Below, in pieces: positions 57,011 to 64,000 of a DNA stretch of 64,000 bases. Numbering within the stretch: the stretch's first letter is position 1; each line of letters opens with the position of its first letter. The notes under the pieces are model-generated. The model saw only the letters and a program-made list of their open reading frames with translations, searched no databases and was not told the origin of the DNA. A program made the translations under genes and the position numbers. Origin of the DNA: Photorhabdus noenieputensis (GTDB lineage Bacteria > Pseudomonadota > Gammaproteobacteria > Enterobacterales > Enterobacteriaceae); NCBI RefSeq assembly GCF_018448935.1, contig NZ_RCWC01000023.1:1-64000 (forward strand). Reading direction: 5' to 3'.

Positions 57011-58708
57011 TCAGAATGAAGTACGTTTATACACGCGATATTCAGGTTTCCAAAAGTTGCGTTCAATCGCTTCATCCAGTGCGCCATCCGAGGTAACAGT
57101 GGCAACGCCCTGTATTTGTGCTTCTTTGGCGACTTGTTTAGCAATTTTACGTGACACTTCCTGAATATCATCAATAAGTGGCAATAACGGACCTTGACCT
57201 TGTTGGGCTAAGGGTGAACAATCCGCCAGTGTTCGGCTTGCTGCCATCAGCATACTGTCAGTAACCAGTTTAGCCCCTGATGCAATGACACCCAGACCAA
57301 TTCCGGGGAAGATATAGGCGTTGTTACATTGAGCGATTGGATATTCCTGATCTTTATATTTTACCGGATTAAACGGGCTACCTGTCGCAACCAAGGCGGT
57401 GCCATCTGTCCAGTTGATGATATCTTCAGGGCGAGCTTCAACGCGGGAAGTTGGATTCGATAACGGCATGACGATTGGACGTTCACAGTGTTGATGCATT
57501 TCACGGATGATCTCTTCTGTAAACAAACCTGACTGGCCTGAAACACCAATCAATACCGTCGGTTTAGCATTACGGACAACATCAAGCAACGAAATGGCAT
57601 CGCTGTTCACATCCCATTGAGTCAATGAGTCGCTTTTCTGTACCAGCTTATTCTGGAAATCCAATAGATTTGGCAGTTTGTCTGTCAATAAACCGAAACG
57701 GTCAACCATGAAAATACGGGCACGAGCCTGTTCTTCACTTAAACCTTCGGATTTCATCTGGGCGACGATCTGTTCTGCAATGCCGCAACCGGCGGAACCC
57801 GCGCCAAGGAAGGTAACTGTTTGATCTTTTAACTGACGGCCAGCCGCGCGGCTAGCGGCAATTAAGCTACCTAACGTAACGGCGGCGGTTCCTTGAATAT
57901 CATCATTAAAGCAACAAAGCTCGTGGCGATAACGGTCAAGTAGAGGCATGGCATTTTTTTGTGCAAAATCTTCAAATTGCAGCAGCACATTTGGCCAGCG
58001 GCGTTTAACAGCCTGAATAAATTCGTCTACGAATTCATCATATTCTTTACCCGTGATACGCGGATGACGCCAGCCCATATATAACGGGTCATTCAGGCGT
58101 TGCGGGTTGTTAGTGCCGACATCCAGAACGACTGGCAGTGTATAAGCCGGGCTGATGCCACCGCAGGCGGTATATAAAGAGAGCTTGCCGATAGGAATAC
58201 CCATGCCGCCAATGCCTTGGTCGCCCAAACCAAGGATACGTTCACCATCGGTAACCACGATGACTTTTACATTTTGTTTGGTCGCATTTTGCAGCATATC
58301 ATCAATATGTGCTTTGTTTGGATATGAGATAAACAGGCCACGGGCACGGCGGTAAATATCGGAAAAGTGCTCACAAGCTTCACCAACGGTTGGCGTGTAG
58401 ATGATTGGCATCATTTCGTTCAAATGTGCATCCAGCAGGCGGTAGAACAGGGTTTCGTTAGTGTCCTGAATATTTCGCAGATAAATGTGCTTATCTGCGT
58501 CATTTTTGAAATCAAGATATTGTCGATAAGCACGTTCAGCTTGTTCTTCGATGGTTTCGACTGCTTCCGGTAATAAACCGTAAAGATTAAAATTGCTGCG
58601 TTCTTCTTTAGTAAAAGCGCTGCCTTTATTCAGCAAGGGGAATTCCAACAGAATTGGGCCAGCATGGGGAATATATAGTGGACGTTTACTTTCGTGTTCC
58701 AGTTCCAT
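57011..58708 (-). CDS. maeA: NAD-dependent malic enzyme MaeA (SfcA)
   Basis: 565 aa, the full family length. Decarboxylates malate to pyruvate with NAD+. Conserved [78 protein letters not shown] (NAD) and [16 protein letters not shown]. The N-terminus [25 protein letters not shown] matches E. coli MaeA. Monocistronic. Confidence 0.95.
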   Translation of the reverse strand: MELEHESKRPLYIPHAGPILLEFPLLNKGSAFTKEERSNFNLYGLLPEAVETIEEQAERAYRQYLDFKNDADKHIYLRNIQDTNETLFYRLLDAHLNEMMPIIYTPTVGEACEHFSDIYRRARGLFISYPNKAHIDDMLQNATKQNVKVIVVTDGERILGLGDQGIGGMGIPIGKLSLYTACGGISPAYTLPVVLDVGTNNPQRLNDPLYMGWRHPRITGKEYDEFVDEFIQAVKRRWPNVLLQFEDFAQKNAMPLLDRYRHELCCFNDDIQGTAAVTLGSLIAASRAAGRQLKDQTVTFLGAGSAGCGIAEQIVAQMKSEGLSEEQARARIFMVDRFGLLTDKLPNLLDFQNKLVQKSDSLTQWDVNSDAISLLDVVRNAKPTVLIGVSGQSGLFTEEIIREMHQHCERPIVMPLSNPTSRVEARPEDIINWTDGTALVATGSPFNPVKYKDQEYPIAQCNNAYIFPGIGLGVIASGAKLVTDSMLMAASRTLADCSPLAQQGQGPLLPLIDDIQEVSRKIAKQVAKEAQIQGVATVTSDGALDEAIERNFWKPEYRVYKRTSF

Positions 58709-58880
58709 GAATCTTACTCTTTGAACTAAATGGATAACAAGGTTAACTACAGATCCTAAGAGATAGGAAAAATATGTACAGCAAATGTTACTTAATTAGA
58801 GGTATTATGAGTAAAAATGAGAGATAACATCCAGATTTGGCTAATAAAATGTTACGGTAATTGTTTTTTATAGCGGAAAA

Positions 58881-58900
58881 CCCTCTATGTAGATAGAGGG
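58881..58900 (-). terminator. Terminator of cdd
   Basis: ccctctat-gtag-atagaggg, 8-bp stem and tetraloop, followed leftward by TTTTCC; 22 bases past the cdd stop. Confidence 0.75.
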
Positions 58901-58922
58901 AAAAATGAATTTTCCACTGAAT

Positions 58923-59807
58923 TTAGAAAGTGTAGTAATCAAATTTGCTGCAACCGAGCGTAGCAAGTATGGATTGAGTTGCACTTCGTTGGGATAAATC
59001 ACAGTTTTTTTCCTCAACCAACACAGCTCTGTCGATAGCCAAGAAATCACCACCAGAAATGTTCATCAGAATCAGCGCTGCTTGTAATGGGGGTAAGCTT
59101 GGGTTAAATGCGGCATTTTCTGCATAACGCCCGGGATAAATTTTTCCATCTTTTCCTAAAAGCGCAATGCCACTGTAGGAATTACTGTATGGGGCATAGC
59201 TCTGGTTTGCTGCATCTAATGCAGTCAGGACTAATTTATCCGTGGTTTCTAGTTTATAACCATGATTAACCGGGTCCATCAACAACGTCTTGATGCCCAG
59301 ATCGTTTGGGCCAAAAGAATCTGGCAGATAATGACCTAATGTTGAAGGTACCTGCTTTGGTAGGTGAATCTCTAATTGGGTGCCACTATTAAGTTCATTC
59401 ATAAATTGACGGCAATGGCCGCACGGAGAGTAATTCACAGTCACAGATGCCAGTTTTTTCTCGCCCAATAACCAGGCGTGAGTAATCGCACATTGTTCAG
59501 CATGAATCGTTTGCTGTAGTGGCACGCCAGCAAATTCCATATTAGCGCCAAAATAGAGATTTCCGCTTTTACCGCGGGCAATGGCACCAACATTGAAATG
59601 TGATATTGGTGTCAGGGAACATGCCGCTGCGAGTGGTAACAGGGCGACAGCCAGGGTATTGTCATCAAAACCGCAGGCTTTCTTAATAGACTCAGCTTGT
59701 TCAGCAGTAAGCATGGCAGGAAAGTCATTGTTTCCTGCATAAGGTAAAAGTGCATCCTGTAGTTTAGCAGGTAGTTGTACCCAAATAGGGTGAAAACGAG
59801 CTTGCAT
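58923..59807 (-). CDS. cdd: Cytidine deaminase Cdd
   Basis: 294 aa, the long dimeric enterobacterial form (two deaminase folds). The active N-terminal domain has zinc motif [11 protein letters not shown] (His/Glu) and [12 protein letters not shown]. The inactive C-terminal repeat has [20 protein letters not shown] and [14 protein letters not shown]. Deaminates cytidine and deoxycytidine in pyrimidine salvage. Order cdd-yohK-yohJ is reversed relative to transcription, with yohJ-yohK first, as in E. coli. Confidence 0.94.
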   Translation of the reverse strand: MQARFHPIWVQLPAKLQDALLPYAGNNDFPAMLTAEQAESIKKACGFDDNTLAVALLPLAAACSLTPISHFNVGAIARGKSGNLYFGANMEFAGVPLQQTIHAEQCAITHAWLLGEKKLASVTVNYSPCGHCRQFMNELNSGTQLEIHLPKQVPSTLGHYLPDSFGPNDLGIKTLLMDPVNHGYKLETTDKLVLTALDAANQSYAPYSNSYSGIALLGKDGKIYPGRYAENAAFNPSLPPLQAALILMNISGGDFLAIDRAVLVEEKNCDLSQRSATQSILATLGCSKFDYYTF

Positions 59808-59950
59808 AGTGTGATCTCCGAATTAACTTAAGAATCATTCTAAGTTGTCTGATTAGATTTGTAATGTGATAAATGTCATATAGATGAATGAGACTTATGT
59901 AATTGAAGTGGATAATCAAGCGATTAATATCAAATTTCCTAACAGCTAAA

Positions 59951-60646
59951 CTAGCTAAATAGGTATAACAGCACCGGGAATATAAAGGGGGCTGTTAGTG
60001 AAGTAATGATACCGCAGGTCATCAATGCCAATGAGCTGTATGCGCCTTCAACAAAATTGACCTCTGCACAGCGGGCAGTACCCAAAGCATGTGATGCCGT
60101 TCCCATTGCCAAGCCGCGGGATGCTTTGGTTTTTACCTGTAAGAGATCGAACAGGTTGTGACCAAATATTGCCCCGAGAATGCCGACAAAAATGACGCAA
60201 GCAGCGCTGATTGCCGGAATACCGCCAATGGCATCTGCTACTGCCATTGCTATTGGCGTGGTGACGGATTTAGGTAATATCGAAGCGGCCATTTCAGGCG
60301 TTGCGCCCATCCACAAGGCAATAGCAGTGCCTGTTACCATAGCGACAATACTGCCAATAAAACAGATGCTGATAATGGATTTCCATTGGGCACGGATCTG
60401 ATGTAGCTGCTCATATAAAGGAAATGCCAGCGCAACCACGGCGGGTTGGAGTAGATCATTTAGAATTCGGCTGCCGGCAAAATAGTGTTCATAAGGAGTG
60501 TGGGTTATCAACAATATTGGAATAATGATGGCGATAGAAACCAATAAGGGGTTCAGAATGGGAATTTTGCATCGTAGTGAAAGTTTTCTTGCGGTGTAGA
60601 ATACAATCAATGTTAATGGCAGTGACCACCAAATGTGACTTAACAT
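59951..60646 (-). CDS. yohK: LrgB/CidB-family membrane protein YohK
   Basis: 231 aa with about six to seven hydrophobic segments. LrgB signatures PLYEQLHQIRAQWKSI, LPKSVTTPIAMAVADAIGGIPA and TASHALGTARCAEV are clear. LrgA/LrgB pairs influence murein hydrolase export in Gram-positives; in enterobacteria YohJK have been linked to 3-hydroxypropionate tolerance. Starts 2 bases after yohJ. Confidence 0.92.
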   Translation of the reverse strand: MLSHIWWSLPLTLIVFYTARKLSLRCKIPILNPLLVSIAIIIPILLITHTPYEHYFAGSRILNDLLQPAVVALAFPLYEQLHQIRAQWKSIISICFIGSIVAMVTGTAIALWMGATPEMAASILPKSVTTPIAMAVADAIGGIPAISAACVIFVGILGAIFGHNLFDLLQVKTKASRGLAMGTASHALGTARCAEVNFVEGAYSSLALMTCGIITSLTAPFIFPVLLYLFS

Positions 60647-60648
60647 TT

Positions 60649-61077
60649 TTATTTCTCTTGTCTCTGTTGTTCACTCTTAATTTCTGATGCGGAACCCATA
60701 ATTGGACGTTCACGATGAACATAGTGGGAACTGCAAGCAACGATAATCATAACAATTGCGGTACTGATCAGGCATGAAAAAACAATTGGAATTATCTGTT
60801 GGCTGAGTTGATCGTAATAATTCATCACGCCTACGCCAATAGGCAGAAACAGCAAAGTCATATTTTTTAGTAACAGACTACAACCTGGTTTTGCCCAGTG
60901 AGCAGGAATTAGTTGGAGAGCCAATAAAACGAACAATATCAACATGCCGATAATACTGCCGGGAATAATGATGGGTAATAAGGAAGAAATGGCATTGCCT
61001 GTCAACAAACACAAATAAATCAGAACAAATGCTCGCAGGTACTGCCAACCAATAACCAGTACTTCACGAAACGACAT
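60649..61077 (-). CDS. yohJ: LrgA/CidA-family membrane protein YohJ
   Basis: 142 aa from ATG 61077 with AGGA upstream; the open frame to 61116 has no support. Four membrane helices, [40 protein letters not shown] and [15 protein letters not shown] match E. coli YohJ. Holin-like partner of YohK. Operon yohJ-yohK. Confidence 0.92.
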   Translation of the reverse strand: MSFREVLVIGWQYLRAFVLIYLCLLTGNAISSLLPIIIPGSIIGMLILFVLLALQLIPAHWAKPGCSLLLKNMTLLFLPIGVGVMNYYDQLSQQIIPIVFSCLISTAIVMIIVACSSHYVHRERPIMGSASEIKSEQQRQEK

Positions 61078-61372
61078 AACGAAATTCCTAATTCCGGTGA
61101 GGTATTCATCATACAATTAACTTTGGGGATGTGCCATCTTTTCCTTCGAAAGGATGACGGAAATTTCGGCGGTTCTGGATTACAGCCCCGATAAAATGAT
61201 TAGCAAGATTGGTAATGTGTGGTTTGATTTAATATGAGATTTTCTAGAAAAAAGTGAACTTTATGATAGCGTTGAAGTCCAACCATACGAAAACATACGC
61301 TATGGAAAAAATAGTAATTTAATCAATTGCAGGTTGGAATACAACTCGCAGATATATTATATGGGAATAACC

Positions 61373-61897
61373 ATGCAAATTTGTAGGATGAATTATAACG
61401 ACCTGTCCGATAATGGACGAAAGGCTAAATTTCATTGTTATGGCGTTGGTATATTTGACGTTTTCTCTGGTCAAGATCCATATGTCAACAAGTCTGAATG
61501 TTCTTACATTGAGAAATCAGCAATTCCTCCAGGTCAGTATTGGATTGTTGATCGTCCGGTTGGTAGCATAGCGAACCAAGTCAGAGGCACAGCTCTTGAT
61601 ATGATTCATGGTACTAATCATTCTCAATGGTTTGGGTTATATAGTTTTCAGACAATGAATGATTATATATTCGTGAACGGTGTTCGACGCGGAGCATTTC
61701 GTCTTCATCCATTGCGTCCGAATGGTAGCGGCGAGTCTTGGGGATGTATCACCTTTTATCGTGTCTCTGACTTTAATATCGTGCGAAACGCTCTGCTCCG
61801 TACCCATAAGTTTAAAGTACCGGGCAGCTCATTGATGGCATACGGTAGAGTTGATGTTACGGGGAATACAAATTTTGGTGCGTGTAAAGTTTCTTAG
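61373..61897 (+). CDS. Type VI effector, Tlde1-like L,D-transpeptidase fold (DUF2778)
   Basis: 174 aa from ATG 61373 (GGA 7 bases upstream); earlier starts at 61334/61361 are possible. The L,D-transpeptidase-type catalytic motif is RLHPLRPNGSGESWGCITF with His112, Ser122 and Cys125 (H-x9-S-W-G-C). GVGIFDVFSGQDPYVNK (the DUF2778 beta segment) and IPPGQYWIVDRP are also typical. Tlde1 effectors cut or exchange peptidoglycan peptides in the periplasm of target cells. No signal peptide, as expected for a T6SS load. The overlapping small membrane gene and nearby hcp support the role. Confidence 0.78.
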   Translation: MQICRMNYNDLSDNGRKAKFHCYGVGIFDVFSGQDPYVNKSECSYIEKSAIPPGQYWIVDRPVGSIANQVRGTALDMIHGTNHSQWFGLYSFQTMNDYIFVNGVRRGAFRLHPLRPNGSGESWGCITFYRVSDFNIVRNALLRTHKFKVPGSSLMAYGRVDVTGNTNFGACKVS

Positions 61898-62144
61898 CTT
61901 TTTTGGTTATTTACTATGCCTGTTGATCGCACTGCTAGCGTTCCGGCTCATTACTCCGTTAAACTTGGCTGTTTATCAGGTGTACCGTATGGTAGAACGT
62001 TTCCTGAACAGGATAAATTTGGGTTGGTTAGGAGGAAATTACGAGGATAGCTGGATTGAATTGTTTATAGACATCTTTGCACTCTTAATGATAGCTCTAA
62101 TTATACACAAAATCGCCAGTCGGATCTTTAATAGACTTCGGTAA
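61878..62144 (+). CDS. Putative immunity protein for the Tlde1-like effector
   Basis: 88 aa from GTG 61878; an in-frame ATG at 61854 gives 96 aa. Two membrane helices (residues ~5-27 and ~55-78) with a loop carrying NRINLGWLGGNYEDSW that would face the periplasm. It overlaps the effector stop by 20 bases, the usual effector-immunity coupling. Periplasmic, membrane-anchored immunity suits a peptidoglycan effector. No named family recognised. Confidence 0.6.
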   Translation: MRVKFLSFFGYLLCLLIALLAFRLITPLNLAVYQVYRMVERFLNRINLGWLGGNYEDSWIELFIDIFALLMIALIIHKIASRIFNRLR

Positions 62145-62170
62145 AATGCCGGATATTCCGGCGTTATTTA

Positions 62171-62653
62171 TTAGCGCTCTTTCCACGAATCAGAGTAAAT
62201 GATATTACCGTCAAGGTATTTCCACGTAATTTTCTCGTATCTGATTTCAACGGATTCTAGATGATTAAGGTGTTGGTAAGATGGATCTTTTATATTATGC
62301 ATTACTGGAGAAATTGAAACAATTTTCACTCCGCTCATAAGGATATGAAAATACTCCTCTTCCTGACCTGCATCGTCTATTCTGTACCACTTGATATTGG
62401 CAGATTGTAACGTCTGTCCAGTGGCAACAGCTTTATATAGGTATGGAGATGCCCGATCAAATTCTTTTTCGAAACTCATTGAACCATGTACTCTGGTACC
62501 CGTTAGTTTTCCTGTACTACTATCAGTGGGAATATATAGACTATGGTTAAAACTCAGGATTTCAATGCTACCCTCGCGATTTTGTACATCGACAGATCCC
62601 TTAATGTCTGCACCACCATCATCTTGCAACCATATATATGCCGGTATGGCCAT
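62171..62653 (-). CDS. hcp: Type VI secretion tube protein Hcp
   Basis: 160 aa. MAIPAYIWLQDDGGADIKGS, EGSIEILSFNHSLYIPTD, GTRVHGSMSFEKEFDRASPY and LYKAVATGQTL are Hcp1-family signatures. A perfect AGGAGG lies 8 bases before the ATG, suggesting high expression. Hcp forms the secreted hexamer tube and carries small effectors. It converges with the effector-immunity pair and stands alone from core T6SS genes. Confidence 0.93.
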   Translation of the reverse strand: MAIPAYIWLQDDGGADIKGSVDVQNREGSIEILSFNHSLYIPTDSSTGKLTGTRVHGSMSFEKEFDRASPYLYKAVATGQTLQSANIKWYRIDDAGQEEEYFHILMSGVKIVSISPVMHNIKDPSYQHLNHLESVEIRYEKITWKYLDGNIIYSDSWKER

Positions 62654-63214
62654 ACTAACCTCCTAATAACTTTCCTACACATTGATTTACTTCAATTCCA
62701 TTCTAAATTCGATGATAATTTAACTGAATTATCTCACTATAACTAGTGATAACTTCATTAACTACTTTGAACTTACTTTCTATTGAAGAAAATCTAAAGT
62801 GGATACTGGAGACGGAAATTTTCCATGTCACATATAATTAACCAATAAAAGAGGATCAAAACCAAGGTACGGTAGTTGACTTGTTCAACACAAAACAGCT
62901 AAAAAATCCAAGTGCAGGTCTATCTTCTATTGGCCCTTTATTGGCCCTTATTCGACAATTAACGAAAAAGTTTGCCCAGAAAACCGATTCTCAAGGTACA
63001 AGCTGGATACCAGTCACCTCAGTAATAGTCCTTACTAAGTATTTTGAAATGAAGACTCTAATTTACTGGCAGCTTTCACGACTTGCTCGCTGGCATGTTG
63101 AAAGTGATGTTCTGGGTAAATCCAAAATACAAGGATGTCAAAGCTCACATTAAAATCAAGCGGGGATCATTGCTGATCCCCGAGGGTAAAAATATTAATG
63201 AAATAAATTAACTA
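62654..63214. other. Gap between hcp and metG
   Basis: About 560 bp. A 90-codon + frame (62881-63153, TTG start) has no family likeness or ribosome-binding site. A small hairpin (cggggatca/tgatccccg, 63160-63182) may end metG transcripts. No other feature. Confidence 0.4.
63160..63182 (-). terminator. Terminator of metG
   Basis: cggggatca-ttgc-tgatccccg stem about 33 bases past the metG stop; the T-run leftward is interrupted (CTTGATTTTAAT). Confidence 0.6.
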
Positions 63215-64000
63215 TTATTTCACTTGCATACCGGGTTGTGCGCCGCTGTCAGGGCTGAGTAAGAAGATATCTTTTCCGCCAGGTCCGGCGGCCATAACCA
63301 TCCCTTCCGAAATACCAAAGCGCATTTTGCGTGGTGCCAGATTAGCAACCATAATGGTTAAACGGCCTTCCAGTGCTTTTGGATCAGGGTAACTGGAGCG
63401 GATACCCGAAAATACCTGACGGGTTTCGCCACCAAGATCCAACATTAGTTTCAGCAACTTATCTGAGCCTTCGACAAAATCAGCCTGTTTAATAAGGGCG
63501 ACGCGCATATCAACTTTGGCAAAATCATCAAAGGTGATGGTGTCTTGAATCGGATCTTCTGCCAGTGGACCGCTGACTTTTTGTGGTGTGTTGATGCTCT
63601 CTTTAGATGCTGCAACCATAGCGTCCACTTTATCCATATCAATGCGGTTGAACAGGGCTTTAAAGGCAGAAACTTGATGATCTAGTAGCGGTTGTTCAAT
63701 ACCATGCCAAGTGAGTTCTGTATTTAAGAAAGCTTCTGCGCGTTCTGCCAGACTTGGCAAAACAGGTTTCAGGAAAGTCATCAAAACGCGGAACAGGTTG
63801 ATGCCCATTGAACAGATAGCTTGAAGATCGGCATCACGGCCTTCTTCTTTTGCCACTACCCACGGCGCTTGCTCATCCACATAACGGTTTGCCAAATCAG
63901 CCAGTGCCATGATTTCGCGGATTGCTTTGCTGAATTCGCGGTTATTAAACTCTTCTGCAATCACCTTTGCTCCATCAATAAATTGTTGGTAGAGCGCCGG
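63215..64000 (-). CDS. metG: Methionyl-tRNA synthetase MetG, C-terminal part (5' end outside window)
   Basis: 262 codons are visible; the frame runs open to the window edge ([13 protein letters not shown] precedes the first internal start). The anticodon-binding helical domain ([21 protein letters not shown]) and the C-terminal EMAP/Trbp111 dimerisation domain ([55 protein letters not shown]) are intact. Charges tRNA-Met. The catalytic HIGH/KMSKS half lies outside. Confidence 0.95.
   Translation of the reverse strand, partial: PALYQQFIDGAKVIAEEFNNREFSKAIREIMALADLANRYVDEQAPWVVAKEEGRDADLQAICSMGINLFRVLMTFLKPVLPSLAERAEAFLNTELTWHGIEQPLLDHQVSAFKALFNRIDMDKVDAMVAASKESINTPQKVSGPLAEDPIQDTITFDDFAKVDMRVALIKQADFVEGSDKLLKLMLDLGGETRQVFSGIRSSYPDPKALEGRLTIMVANLAPRKMRFGISEGMVMAAGPGGKDIFLLSPDSGAQPGMQVK

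Noticed and set aside
62881-63153. 90-codon + frame starting with TTG between hcp and metG
   Set aside because: No ribosome-binding site, no recognisable domain and unusual composition; not called as a gene.

Overview
The window looks like a chromosome segment of an enterobacterium of the Photorhabdus/Xenorhabdus group, most likely Photorhabdus luminescens or laumondii. Three lines of evidence support this. Housekeeping blocks keep the enterobacterial gene order (ybhK-moaACDE-ybhL, ybhRSFG-cecR-rhlE, sseA, dinG, dps-rhtA, ybiT, moeAB, folE-yeiB, sanA, maeA, cdd-yohKJ, metG). The accessory genes are typical of an insect pathogen (a MACPF protein, tandem class-3 lipases, type VI secretion cassettes). 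Several ERIC repeats are present, two of them exactly 127 bp long. Base composition is moderate in the core blocks and very AT-rich around the accessory genes.

Layout. 1-4980: the end of a vgrG followed by a type VI cargo module, namely a VRR-NUC nuclease effector, two nearly identical DUF3396 immunity genes and a short PAAR-like gene. 5283-18377: core block with ybhK, a likely molybdenum-cofactor riboswitch, moaA-moaC-moaD-moaE (no moaB), ybhL, the ybhGFSR exporter with its regulator cecR, rhlE and dusC. 18465-24969: a GNAT acetyltransferase and four tandem lipase genes, each with its own leader and terminator hairpin. 25467-28826: sseA, a 51-aa membrane peptide and dinG.

28827-31905 is a scarred region around a MACPF gene. 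It holds a TnpB relic, a scrambled duplicate of the dinG 3' end, an orphan protein tail, a brnA-type antitoxin with a frameshifted toxin, and an MFS fragment. 32000-35301: yafC-type regulator, an Old Yellow Enzyme reductase and dkgB, interleaved with two ERICs. 35822-38430: an uncharacterised operon of a DapA-superfamily lyase/aldolase and two alpha/beta hydrolases. 38842-41947: a short PhnA protein, dps, rhtA and a LOG-family protein. 42275-42685: a small beta protein resembling aegerolysin/ET79-type toxins. 43847-46821: a NemR-like regulator with two identical operators, curA and yqhD, which form an electrophile/aldehyde detoxification unit. 46919-56745: an AAC(6')-like acetyltransferase, ybiT, moeBA, an SDR, a YbfB-type MFS protein, folE, yeiB and sanA. 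57011-61077: maeA, cdd, yohK and yohJ. 61373-62653: a second type VI cassette (Tlde1-like L,D-transpeptidase-fold effector, membrane immunity protein, divergent-strand hcp). The window ends inside metG.

The genes fall into three themes: molybdopterin synthesis (moaACDE plus moeAB), stress and electrophile defence (dps, dinG, curA-yqhD, OYE, dkgB), and antagonism of other bacteria or hosts (two type VI cassettes, MACPF, aegerolysin-like protein, lipases). The most unusual items are the MACPF gene sitting between copies of dinG sequence, the MACPF/aegerolysin-like pair in one window, the lipase tandem array and the two effector-immunity cassettes. All functional calls come from reading the sequence and recalling known families; no database search was run.
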